A DNA stretch of 64,000 bases, taken from the NCBI GenBank assembly GCA_045599005.1, contig JAZRVF010000019.1:23090-87089 (forward strand). Direction: 5' to 3'. This stretch comes from Treponema_I sp045599005 (GTDB lineage Bacteria; Spirochaetota; Spirochaetia; Treponematales; Treponemataceae). The position numbers were made by a program, and so were the translations under genes. Of this stretch, positions 50,915-59,200 are shown in pieces (within the stretch, counting starts at the first letter, position 1; every line of letters starts with the position of its first letter). A model generated the notes under the pieces. That model did no database searches. It saw nothing but the letters and a program-made list of their open reading frames with translations, and was not told where the DNA came from.

Positions 50915-51970
50915 ATGAGCAAGAAAGTCTTGATTAAAGGAAACGAGGCAATCAGTGAAGCCGCAGTTCTTGCAGGATGCCGCTGTTACTTCGCCTATCC
51001 TATCACTCCCCAGAACGAGATCCCCGCTTACATGGCAAAACGTATGCCTCAGGTCGGCGGAACATTCCTTCAGGCAGAAAGCGAGATTGCTGCCATCAAT
51101 ATGGTTCTGGGCGCCGCCTCAACAGGTGCCCGCGTAATGACATCATCTTCCTCACCGGGAATCTCTCTCAAGCAGGAAGGTATTTCCTATCTTTCCGGTG
51201 CTCAGCTTCCCGCCGTTATCGTAAACATGATGCGTGGCGGTCCCGGTCTCGGAAACATTTCCGGTGCCCAGGGTGACTATTTTCAGGCAACCCGCGGCGG
51301 TGGTAACGGTGACTATCATGTTGTGGTCCTGGCTCCCGGCAATGTTCAGGAACTGGCTGACTACACTGTAAAAGCTTTTGAGATTGCTGACAGATACCGT
51401 GTTGTCTGCATGATTCTGGGTGACGGTTATCTGGGACAGATGGCAGAGCCTTGTGTCCTTCCCGATCCCGTTGAGAACCTTCCCGAAAAACCCTGGTGTC
51501 TTTCAGGGCGGACAGAAGACCGTGACAATCACATCATCGCTTCTCTCCGTCTCGGTTACGACAGCCAGCTTAACGAGCATAACAAAGTTCTTTTTGCAAA
51601 CTACGCAGAGATTGCAAAGAACGAAGTCCAGTACGAAAACTTTATGTGCGACGATGCAGATTTTGTGATCTGCGCCTACGGAACCTGCGCCCGTGTCTGC
51701 AAGAAAGCCGTCAAGGCACTCCGCGACCAGGGAATCAAGGCAGGACTTTTCCGCCCCATCACTCTGTGGCCTTTCCCCGAGGATGCCATTGAAGCCGCAT
51801 GTAAAAATGCAAAGAAAGTTCTGACTGTTGAAATGAGCATGGGTCAGATGTATCAGGATGTCCGCCTTTATTGCGGCAAAACACGCCATGAATGCGATTT
51901 TTACGGAGAGCCGGGCGGTGTAATTCCGAAAGTTGATGCAATCGTTGAGAAGGTAAAGAGCTATGTCTAA
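50915..51970 (+). CDS. 2-oxoacid:ferredoxin oxidoreductase, alpha subunit (VorB/KorA type)
   Basis: A 351-residue subunit. KGNEAISEAAVLAGCRCYF, YPITPQNEIPAYMA, and TSSSSPGISLKQEGISYL mark the alpha domain of 2-ketoisovalerate or 2-oxoglutarate ferredoxin oxidoreductases. The length and QAESEIAAINMVLGA block fit the VorB-annotated branch best. It starts 10 bases after the ferredoxin gene; the frame opens earlier inside it. The complex decarboxylates branched 2-oxoacids to acyl-CoA with ferredoxin reduction. Confidence 0.9.
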   Translation: MSKKVLIKGNEAISEAAVLAGCRCYFAYPITPQNEIPAYMAKRMPQVGGTFLQAESEIAAINMVLGAASTGARVMTSSSSPGISLKQEGISYLSGAQLPAVIVNMMRGGPGLGNISGAQGDYFQATRGGGNGDYHVVVLAPGNVQELADYTVKAFEIADRYRVVCMILGDGYLGQMAEPCVLPDPVENLPEKPWCLSGRTEDRDNHIIASLRLGYDSQLNEHNKVLFANYAEIAKNEVQYENFMCDDADFVICAYGTCARVCKKAVKALRDQGIKAGLFRPITLWPFPEDAIEAACKNAKKVLTVEMSMGQMYQDVRLYCGKTRHECDFYGEPGGVIPKVDAIVEKVKSYV

Positions 51971-52760
51971 GATTTATTCATTTCCCAAATCCATGAAAGA
52001 TGTAAAGACCCACTATTGTGCCGGTTGCGGTCATGGAATCGTACACAAACTGATTGCTCAGATCATGGATGAGATGGGCATTCAGGAAGATGTTCTTCTG
52101 GTCTGTCCCGTAGGCTGCGCTGTTTTTGCCTACAACTATCTTAACGTTGATTCTGTTGAGGCTGCCCACGGACGCGCTCCTGCAATTGCAACCGGTATGA
52201 AGCGCACACGTCCCGACAAGCTGGTGATCAGCTATCAGGGTGACGGTGACCTTCTTGCGATTGGTACCGCAGAGACAATCCATGCTGCAAACCGCGGTGA
52301 GAACATCACTGTTATCTTCATCAACAATGCGATCTACGGTATGACAGGCGGACAGATGGCTCCTACAACACTGGTCGGCCAGGTTACAAAAACTTCTCCC
52401 TACGGACGCAATGCGGATGACGTCGGTTATCCTATCCGCGCCGCCGAGCTGATCAACACACTGGTTGAGCCCAAATACATCGAGCGCTGTGCTGTCTATG
52501 ACGTAAAACACATCAACAAGACAAAGGCTGCGATCAAAAAAGCCCTGACTTACCAGAAAGAAGGCAAAGGTTATTCTTTTGTAGAGATTCTTTCCATGTG
52601 TCCTACAAACTGGGGTGTGGATCCTGTCGTTGCTGCCGACTGGGTACGCGATGCAATGGAACCTTATTATCCTCTGGGCGTTCTGCGTGATGTTCCCGCA
52701 GGAATCATTCCCGAAGCAGCAGCACCACAGGCTGGCGTTGTGAACAAGGAGGCAAAATAA
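51963..52760 (+). CDS. 2-oxoacid:ferredoxin oxidoreductase, beta subunit
   Basis: A 265-residue thiamine-diphosphate-binding subunit. CAGCGHGIVHKLIAQ at the N terminus, GDGDLLAIGTAETIHA (the GDGD ThDP/Mg site) and NNAIYGMTGGQMAPTT are the family motifs. It overlaps the alpha gene by 8 bases. Confidence 0.93.
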   Translation: MSKIYSFPKSMKDVKTHYCAGCGHGIVHKLIAQIMDEMGIQEDVLLVCPVGCAVFAYNYLNVDSVEAAHGRAPAIATGMKRTRPDKLVISYQGDGDLLAIGTAETIHAANRGENITVIFINNAIYGMTGGQMAPTTLVGQVTKTSPYGRNADDVGYPIRAAELINTLVEPKYIERCAVYDVKHINKTKAAIKKALTYQKEGKGYSFVEILSMCPTNWGVDPVVAADWVRDAMEPYYPLGVLRDVPAGIIPEAAAPQAGVVNKEAK

Positions 52761-53314
52761 TGACAAATGAGATTATTTTTGCAGGCTTCGGCGGACAGGG
52801 CGTTATTCTTGCCGGAAAAATTCTTGCTCTGGCCGGAATGAGCGAAGACAAATACGTTTCACACATTCCTTCCTACGGTGCTGAGATGCGCGGTGGAACA
52901 GCAAACTGTTCAGTAATCGTCTCTGATGAGGAAGTAGCTTCTCCCGTTATTGAGGAACCCGATGTTGTTGTTGCGCTGAACAAGCCTTCCATGACAAAGT
53001 TTGAGCAGTCCCTCAAACCGGGCGGACTTCTGATTTACAACTCATCACTTATTGATATTGAGCCTTCACGCAAAGACATCCGTACACTGGCTCTGCCTGC
53101 AAATGACATTGCTGCTGAGTGCCAGAACGCGCGCGGTGCAAACATGGTTGTGCTCGGATGCCTTGCGAAAGTCATTCCCGGAATGATCAGCGGCGTAAAA
53201 CCCTTTGAATTCGCTCTTGATGAGGCAATCAGTGCCCGCAACAAGAAATTCAATCCTGTGAACATTGCGACCATTGAGACCGCTTTCTCAAAGGATTACG
53301 AGATCAAAGGCTGA
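52760..53314 (+). CDS. 2-oxoacid:ferredoxin oxidoreductase, gamma subunit
   Basis: A 184-residue subunit. It begins EIIFAGFGGQGVILAGKILA and contains SYGAEMRGGTANCSVIVSD, both gamma-domain signatures. Its ATG shares a base with the beta stop (TAATG) and follows GGAGG. It completes the VorDBAC/KorDABC-like complex; a terminator lies about 135 bases downstream. Confidence 0.93.
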   Translation: MTNEIIFAGFGGQGVILAGKILALAGMSEDKYVSHIPSYGAEMRGGTANCSVIVSDEEVASPVIEEPDVVVALNKPSMTKFEQSLKPGGLLIYNSSLIDIEPSRKDIRTLALPANDIAAECQNARGANMVVLGCLAKVIPGMISGVKPFEFALDEAISARNKKFNPVNIATIETAFSKDYEIKG

Positions 53315-53449
53315 TAGCTTTCTATCTGTTAATTTGAGCGGGCAGGCTGCTGTGTTCGTTGAACTGTCTGTCCGTGAAAATATCTGGATGCTCTGCTCTG
53401 CACTCTGCGGAGTCTGACTCCTGTGGTATCCGAAGTTTTGGGTGCCGAG

Positions 53450-53500
53450 AACACCTGTTGGGTCGGTTTGTCCGGCTATTGACAGGTGTTTTTTTTTTTT
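53450..53500 (+). terminator. Terminator of the oxidoreductase operon
   Basis: AACACCTGT and ACAGGTGTT form a 9-bp stem around a 23-base loop, followed by about ten T residues. The 322-base gap between the operon and the lipoprotein gene otherwise holds the promoter and leader listed next; 53315-53449 shows nothing clear. Confidence 0.88.
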
Positions 53501-53505
53501 ATAAT
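53479..53505 (+). promoter_or_regulatory. Lipoprotein promoter embedded in the preceding terminator
   Basis: TTGACA (53479-53484) lies in the 3' arm of the terminator, its T-tract forms the 15-base spacer and TATAAT (53500-53505) follows directly. The short spacer makes this tentative. Confidence 0.5.
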
Positions 53506-53552
53506 GAATCGCTTCTGAAAATCAGAATGAATTGGTGACGGGTCGGACAATT

Positions 53553-53624
53553 GGACTGCGTCCCTTTATCTACGCAAAACTGAATTGCGGGGCGGTCCAG
53601 ACATCCCCCAATGCAATTTTTTTT
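53553..53624 (+). promoter_or_regulatory. Attenuator-like leader of the lipoprotein gene
   Basis: AATTGC (53583-53588) with GGGG pairs to CCCC and GCAATT (53613-53618), followed by eight T residues and immediately by AGGAGG. An upstream segment GGACTGC (53553-53559) can pair with GCGGTCC (53592-53598), which lies in the loop and the GGGG arm of that hairpin, giving a competing fold. It has the form of a terminator/antiterminator switch; no ligand is known. Confidence 0.5.
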
Positions 53625-53636
53625 AGGAGGTGGATG

Positions 53637-55052
53637 ATGAAATCATCACGGTTTCTGCTTGCTGCACTTTTGATCTGTGCACTGGCTTTTGTTTCATGCG
53701 GTCAGATTGATGTGACCGGTGTTTGGGTAAATGTTGACGGTGACTATCTTATCATTACAGATACAGAATGGTCTGACGGAGACAATGCCGGTGATTATAC
53801 CTATTCCGGAAAAAAACTGGTGCTTAATTCAAAGACAGCACTGAACTTTATGGGATTCCGTGAAGAAACTTCAGGTATGTCAGCTGAACTGGAAGTTACG
53901 AAAGAAGGGCTTAAAGTCGGTGGTCAGCTGTATGGAACAAGGGTAAAAACCGGAACAGTTCCTTCTGAAGGAATGTTTGTAAAAGACGATGACTGGATGT
54001 ATCTGAATGGATCAGGCGCAACTTCCTCTAATGGTCTGTATTTTGAGGTAAAGGCTTCAAAAACAAAGGCAGGAATGGATTTTGCTGAACTTACACTCAA
54101 AGAAGGAATCTCTTCTAAGGGAACAGAACTGATTGCATTCCTTGAAGACGGTTCTCTTGTTTCTTACGGCAAGAAGATTGCAAAAGCAGCTGTTACTAAT
54201 CCTGTAAGTGCCGGTACAGCCTTCTCTGACGGATACAGTCTTTATTTCTATTTCTCTTCTGCAACCGATTTTATCTGCAATGATTCCAATGAGGTTTACA
54301 AAGGAACATATTCAATCAATGGTCTGACAGCTGAACTTAAAGGAATCGGTGATAATCCTGTCACACTGTATTCAGTAGGCAAGGATGCTGTGGGAATGTT
54401 CGGTGACTATGGGGCAGATAAACTTACTGTCACAGGAACCGGACTGGATAATGTGGATCTGACTGGTGCCTATCTGACCGGGAATGATTATTTCCTTGCA
54501 TTGATGGATGATACTTTCGTTTATGAAACATATTCTTCAGTTGTCGGTGAAGCTGTAAAAACTGACGGTTATATCACTCTGACTCCCAAATGCTCTTTTG
54601 ATACATGGGACATGGAATATGAAGCCCTCTCATCATATTCTGCCTGGGATAATGATGGATTCATCATTCCGCTTTCTTCATCTTCTGTCCTTTTTGTTGA
54701 CGGTGACGGTTGGGGATATGTCGCAGAAAAAATGCCCGCACTTGAAAACCCGGAACTCAAGGAAGTTTATTCTTCTGACTCTTTCGGATTGCAGTTTGCT
54801 GACGGAAAATCAATGTTTGCAAAAATCGGATGGTCATCTGTAACATCTCTGGTTGCTTATGAATCTGCTGCTGTTGATTCAAAAACACATCTTGTTGTAT
54901 TCAAACCGGTTGAAAAAGTAACTGAATCTTCTGACTGGCGCGGTAATGTGACTACAACAAAAGAGGATGCTGCAATGACTCTTCCTCTGTATGTAATATA
55001 TGGGGATGAAAACACTCTCAGTCTGGCAGGAAACGTTCTGGAAGCTGACTGA
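53637..55052 (+). CDS. Lipoprotein of unknown function
   Basis: A 471-residue lipoprotein. The signal peptide MKSSRFLLAALLICALAF leads to the lipobox FVSC (Cys at residue 21). The mature part consists of repeated short-strand units with GD, DG and YSG turns (for example GVWVNVDGDYLIITD), suggestive of a lipocalin-like or other all-beta fold. No family was recognised. AGGAGG is 6 bases before ATG 53637; ATG 53634 is too close. It is monocistronic, with an attenuator-like leader. Confidence 0.75.
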   Translation: MKSSRFLLAALLICALAFVSCGQIDVTGVWVNVDGDYLIITDTEWSDGDNAGDYTYSGKKLVLNSKTALNFMGFREETSGMSAELEVTKEGLKVGGQLYGTRVKTGTVPSEGMFVKDDDWMYLNGSGATSSNGLYFEVKASKTKAGMDFAELTLKEGISSKGTELIAFLEDGSLVSYGKKIAKAAVTNPVSAGTAFSDGYSLYFYFSSATDFICNDSNEVYKGTYSINGLTAELKGIGDNPVTLYSVGKDAVGMFGDYGADKLTVTGTGLDNVDLTGAYLTGNDYFLALMDDTFVYETYSSVVGEAVKTDGYITLTPKCSFDTWDMEYEALSSYSAWDNDGFIIPLSSSSVLFVDGDGWGYVAEKMPALENPELKEVYSSDSFGLQFADGKSMFAKIGWSSVTSLVAYESAAVDSKTHLVVFKPVEKVTESSDWRGNVTTTKEDAAMTLPLYVIYGDENTLSLAGNVLEAD

Positions 55053-55083
55053 GCATAACAGGAAACTTTTTTAAGTATCTGAT

Positions 55084-55130
55084 AAGCCTGCAGAATGAAA
55101 TGCGTTTCCGCGCTGAATTCTGCAGGCTTT
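55084..55130 (+). terminator. Terminator after the lipoprotein gene
   Basis: AAGCCTGCAGAAT and ATTCTGCAGGCTT form a perfect 13-bp stem around a 20-base loop. Only a short T-rich tail follows. Confidence 0.75.
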
Positions 55131-55144
55131 GTCATATTGAACGC

Positions 55145-55230
55145 CACACTGCACTGTCATCCTGAGGATCACATTACACAGTCATCCGGAGCATCACACT
55201 GCACTGTCATCCTGAGCGCAGTCGAAGGAT
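55145..55230. repeat. Tandem 25-base repeats ending in a dispersed palindromic unit
   Basis: Three copies of a 25-base unit (CACACTGCACTGTCATCCTGA type) start at 55145, 55170 and 55195. The third continues into the GAGCGCAGTCGAAGGAT unit also found near 19.77 and 57.34 kb. Confidence 0.8.
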
Positions 55231-55271
55231 CTCATCTCTCTTACAGAAAGGCAATATGAAAAAATTCCCCG

Positions 55272-55300
55272 TTGCTTTAGTTCAAGTTAGTTGCTAAAAT
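55272..55300 (+). promoter_or_regulatory. Promoter of the epimerase gene
   Basis: TTGCTT, 17 bases, TAAAAT (55295-55300). A GGGAG ribosome-binding site precedes the ATG at 55329. Confidence 0.7.
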
Positions 55301-55328
55301 AAACCAACCAGTTTTTTCGGGAGCATTT

Positions 55329-56558
55329 ATGAGTAAATTTCAGGCAAAAGAACATCTTGAATCAGTGATTCTTCCTTATTGGAACAGTCTCGCTGATTTT
55401 GAGAACGGTGGATTCACAGGTTTCGTAGGCAATGATCTTGTACCGCAGAAAAAAGCGGACAAAGGTGTGGTTCTTCACAGTCGCATTCTGTGGTTTTATT
55501 CCAATGTTTACATGACACTGGGCGGAGACACAAACCGCCGCATGATGGATCATGTATACCAGTTTCTGAGCACAAAGTGTTTTGACAGAGAGAACGGCGG
55601 ACTTTACTGGATGATGACTTATGACGGAAAGCCTTGTGACACGACAAAAAACTGTTACAATCAGGCTTTCGGAATGTATGCCCTGGCAAGTTACTATCGA
55701 GCGACCGGCTGTAAAGAAGCGCTCCGGCTTGCATATTCCCTTTTTGAAGCCATTGAGACCTGGTGTACCGATGAATACGGCTATCTTGAGGCATTTACCG
55801 CAGACTGGAAGAAACCTGTGGAAAGTGCGATCTGTGACCAGGGTGTGGTTGCTGACAAGACAATGAACACATTGCTCCATGTTCTTGAAGCTTATACTGA
55901 ACTTTACAGAGCTGACCGGCATCCTATGGTCGGGAAAAAACTTATGCGCTGCCTTGAGATTGCGCGGGATTCTGTTTACTACTCGGATTTTGAGCGCCTT
56001 GAAGTTTTCTTTGATTCAAAAATGCAGCCACTTGGAGACATCCATTCCTACGGTCATGACATTGAGGCAACATGGCTTCTTGACCGGGCATGTGATGTGC
56101 TTGAGAATGCTGTTGCTGAGAAAGCTGATGCTCTTACTGACGAATGCCGCAGACGTCTGCCACGGCTCTGTGCGGACACACGCGCTTACACCAGCGTGAT
56201 TGCCGAAAAGATTCTGGACTGCGCATACTGCTGCAACAGTCTTAACAACGAATCCCGCGGAGAGCGTGCCGGTGCTGAGCATGTGGACACTGACCGCATC
56301 TGGTGGGTGCAGGCAGAGACTGTTGTCGGTTTCTACAATGAATACCAGAAAAATAAGAACGGAAAGTTTCTGGACGCAGCGGAAGCTGTTTTCGGTTTTA
56401 TCCAGGAATTTGTCACTGACAAGCGGCCAGGAAGCGAATGGTTCTGGTATGTCACAAAAGACGGCACGCCCAAAACTGACCACGGTATTACTGAGCCCTG
56501 GAAGTGTCCTTACCACAACGGACGCATGTGTCTTGAACTGATTGCACGGGGCGCATAA
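55329..56558 (+). CDS. AGE-family sugar 2-epimerase (cellobiose 2-epimerase-like)
   Basis: A 409-residue (alpha/alpha)6-barrel enzyme. LPYWNSLADFENGGFTGFVG, KGVVLHSRILWFYS, NCYNQAFGMYALASYY and HSYGHDIEATWLLDRA match cellobiose 2-epimerases; the two His of HSYGH are probable catalytic residues. It would convert cellobiose or mannobiose to the epimer with Man or Glc at the reducing end. Next to a HAD phosphatase 9 bases downstream, it fits sugar catabolism in a plant-fibre-fed habitat. Confidence 0.88.
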   Translation: MSKFQAKEHLESVILPYWNSLADFENGGFTGFVGNDLVPQKKADKGVVLHSRILWFYSNVYMTLGGDTNRRMMDHVYQFLSTKCFDRENGGLYWMMTYDGKPCDTTKNCYNQAFGMYALASYYRATGCKEALRLAYSLFEAIETWCTDEYGYLEAFTADWKKPVESAICDQGVVADKTMNTLLHVLEAYTELYRADRHPMVGKKLMRCLEIARDSVYYSDFERLEVFFDSKMQPLGDIHSYGHDIEATWLLDRACDVLENAVAEKADALTDECRRRLPRLCADTRAYTSVIAEKILDCAYCCNSLNNESRGERAGAEHVDTDRIWWVQAETVVGFYNEYQKNKNGKFLDAAEAVFGFIQEFVTDKRPGSEWFWYVTKDGTPKTDHGITEPWKCPYHNGRMCLELIARGA

Positions 56559-56567
56559 ACGGAAGCC

Positions 56568-57188
56568 ATGTTTGACTCAGTGATATTTGACGTTGACGGA
56601 ACAATCTGGGACACAACTCCTGTGGTTGCGGAAGGCTGGAACATGGCTCTCCGCGAATCAGGAATTGAGGACATCACCATAACTGCAGAGCGGTTAAAAG
56701 GGTTGTTCGGTCTTCCTATGGATGCGATTATTGAAGACATACTGCCGGATGCCTCTGACGAACTGAAGAAACGGTTCGCGCCTCTCAGCTATAAATATGA
56801 GCATCAGTGTATTGAGGAAAAAAGCGGCATTCTGTATGAAGGACTGACGGATGCGGTGAAAACTCTGTCAGAGCGTTATCCGCTTTATGTGGTGAGCAAC
56901 TGTCAGGCGGGATATATTGAACTGATGCTGGGCAAAACAGGAATGGTTCCCTATTTCAAGGACTTTACCTGCTATGGAGACAACGGTCTGTATAAAGCCC
57001 AGAACATAAGACTGATTATGGAACGGAACGGACTTAAGAATCCTGTTTACGTCGGCGACACCCAGATGGACGCGGATGCCTGCAGGGAAGCCGGTGTGCC
57101 GATTATTTACGCGGCGTACGGATTTGGGAAAGTTGCGGCACCTTATGCCACTGTAAATACGCCTGCAGAACTTCTGCAGGTTCTCTGA
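56568..57188 (+). CDS. HAD-superfamily phosphatase
   Basis: A 206-residue HAD hydrolase. The nucleophile motif is D8-x-D10 (IFDVDGTIWDT), motif II is VVSNCQAGYIE, and motif IV is YVGDTQMDADACREAG. It has a helical cap typical of phosphoglycolate/beta-phosphoglucomutase-like enzymes. It probably acts on a small phosphorylated sugar; co-transcription with the epimerase supports this. Confidence 0.9.
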   Translation: MFDSVIFDVDGTIWDTTPVVAEGWNMALRESGIEDITITAERLKGLFGLPMDAIIEDILPDASDELKKRFAPLSYKYEHQCIEEKSGILYEGLTDAVKTLSERYPLYVVSNCQAGYIELMLGKTGMVPYFKDFTCYGDNGLYKAQNIRLIMERNGLKNPVYVGDTQMDADACREAGVPIIYAAYGFGKVAAPYATVNTPAELLQVL

Positions 57189-57208
57189 TTTTTTTCCAGG
57201 GCAAAAAA

Positions 57209-57517
57209 AACTGTCCGTATCATGTTGAGCGGAATGAGCGCAGTGAATGCAAAGCCGTGTCATGTTGAGCGGAATGAGCATAGCGAATGCAGTCGAAACA
57301 TCTGTCCAAACGTTGATAAAACTTTGTCAAGATCCTTCGACTGCGCTCAGGATGACAAGAGGATAGGCTCCGGATGGCCAAGTGACAGGCTCAGGATGAC
57401 CAGGCGACAGGACCGGATGATCAGGAGCCTGCGCTCAGGGTGACCGGAGAACTGGCTCCGGAGACCAGACGATAACACTCGGGATGAGCGCAGTGAACTT
57501 CCTTTTTTCGGACAGTT
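57209..57517. repeat. Composite repeat between inverted AACTGTCCG arms
   Basis: AACTGTCCG (57209-57217, preceded by six A residues) and CGGACAGTT (57509-57517, followed by T residues) form a bidirectional terminator stem whose loop holds about 290 bases. The loop contains two direct copies of CATGTTGAGCGGAATGAGC 40 bases apart and a reverse GATCCTTCGAC...GGATGAC unit at 57331-57356, then degenerate copies. This fills the 347-base gap between convergent genes. Confidence 0.7.
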
Positions 57518-57535
57518 TTTTTATCAGCGAAAAAA

Positions 57536-59182
57536 TCAGATGTTGAACTTGATCTTCTTTCCGCTGTCTTTGTAGTAATCCTCGCGCAGCTGTTTTACCT
57601 GCTCATCTTTAAGATACTCATCAAAAGGCATCATGCGGTCGATCACACCACCGGGAGTAATCTCGATGATGCGGTTCGCGATTGAGCTGATGAACTCATG
57701 GTCGTGACTGTTGAAGAGAACGACACCGGGGAACTGGACAAGTCCATCGTTCAGACTGGTGATGGCTTCCAGGTCAAGGTGGTTGGTCGGCTCATCAAGG
57801 ATTACAACGTTTGCGCCTGAAAGCATAAGTTTGCTGAGCATACAGCGGACTTTCTCACCACCGGAAAGAACTTTTACCGGCTTGAGTGATTCGTCACCGC
57901 TGAAAAGCATGCGTCCCAGGAATCCGCGCACGTAGGCATCGTCCTGTTCGGGAGAATACTGGCGCAACCAGTCGGTGATGTTCAGGTCATTGTTGAAGTA
58001 GGATGAATTGTCAATGCCCATGTATGTGTTGGTGACTGTCTGTCCCCAGTAAACATCGCCTGAAGTTGGTTTGAGCACTCCTGCGATAATGTCAAAGAAG
58101 GCAGACTTTGATTTGTGTTCCAGTCCGACAAAAGCGATCTTGTCAGTGCGGTTTACAGTCAGGCTGAAGTCCTTCAGCAGCTGCACACCTTCCGGAGTAG
58201 TGTAGTTCAGTTTCTCAACACGGAGAACATTGTTTCCGATTTCCCGGTCCGGCTTGAAGTTCACATAAGGGAACTTGCGGCTTGTGACAGGCAGTTCCTC
58301 AAGGGCCAGTTTGTCATAGATCTTCTTGCGGCTTGTAGCCTGCTTGCTTTTTGCAGCGTTTGACGCAAACCGCAGAATGAATTCCTTAAGGTCTTTCATT
58401 TTGTCTTCGCGTTTTTTCTGCTGGTCTTTTGCCTGACGCTGCATGATCTGGCTCATCTGATACCAGAAGTCATAGTTTCCGGTGAAGAGACTGATTTTTC
58501 CGTAGTCAATATCACAGATGTAAGTACAGACAGTGTTAAGGAAGTGACGGTCATGGCTTACGACAATGACTGTGTTGGGGAATTCCATCAGGAAGTCCTC
58601 AAGCCACTGGATTGATTCCAGGTCAAGACCGTTGGTAGGCTCGTCCAACAGCAGGATATCAGGAGTTCCGAAAAGAGCCTGTGCCAGAAGAACACGGACT
58701 TTGCGGCTTTCATCCAGCTCGTTCATCATGCTGTCATGGAATTCTTCCTCGAGTCCCAGACCGCTGAGCATCTGCTCAATCTGGTTTTCTGCTTCCCAGC
58801 CGCCAAGTTCAGAGAATTCACCTTCCAGTTCAGCTGATCTGATACCGTCTTCTTCGGTAAAATCCTCTTTTGCGTAGATTTCGTCACGGGCCTTGCTGCA
58901 TTCGTAGAGTTTCGGGAAACCCATCATTACAGTATCTTTTACAGAGTATTCGTCAAAAGCAAAGTGATCCTGACGGAGAACGGCCATGCGTTCACCCGGT
59001 GTGATTGAAATCTGTCCGGAATCGTGTTCCTGCTCACCGTCAAGAACTTTGAGGAATGTTGATTTTCCAGCGCCGTTTGCTCCGATGATGCCGTAACAGT
59101 TGCCGGGAGTGAACTTAAGGTTTACGTCTTTAAAAAGTGTGCGTTCGCCGAATTTAAGGCTTACGTCTGATACTGAAATCAT
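57536..59182 (-). CDS. ABC-F family ATPase
   Basis: A 548-residue soluble protein with two ABC domains. Domain 1 has Walker A GANGAGKST (about residue 35-43) and domain 2 the signature VLSGGEKVRCMLSK and Walker B VVILDEPTNHLDL. The linker (about residues 235-310) is rich in Lys. The second Walker A is degenerate (GLEHKSKS, near residue 350), lacking the second Gly of GxxGxGK. ABC-F proteins act on ribosomes, promoting translation or antibiotic protection. It lies 18 bases downstream of the DEAD helicase gene. Confidence 0.9.
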   Translation of the reverse strand: MISVSDVSLKFGERTLFKDVNLKFTPGNCYGIIGANGAGKSTFLKVLDGEQEHDSGQISITPGERMAVLRQDHFAFDEYSVKDTVMMGFPKLYECSKARDEIYAKEDFTEEDGIRSAELEGEFSELGGWEAENQIEQMLSGLGLEEEFHDSMMNELDESRKVRVLLAQALFGTPDILLLDEPTNGLDLESIQWLEDFLMEFPNTVIVVSHDRHFLNTVCTYICDIDYGKISLFTGNYDFWYQMSQIMQRQAKDQQKKREDKMKDLKEFILRFASNAAKSKQATSRKKIYDKLALEELPVTSRKFPYVNFKPDREIGNNVLRVEKLNYTTPEGVQLLKDFSLTVNRTDKIAFVGLEHKSKSAFFDIIAGVLKPTSGDVYWGQTVTNTYMGIDNSSYFNNDLNITDWLRQYSPEQDDAYVRGFLGRMLFSGDESLKPVKVLSGGEKVRCMLSKLMLSGANVVILDEPTNHLDLEAITSLNDGLVQFPGVVLFNSHDHEFISSIANRIIEITPGGVIDRMMPFDEYLKDEQVKQLREDYYKDSGKKIKFNI

Positions 59183-59200
59183 ATAGCTCTTTTACCTGCC

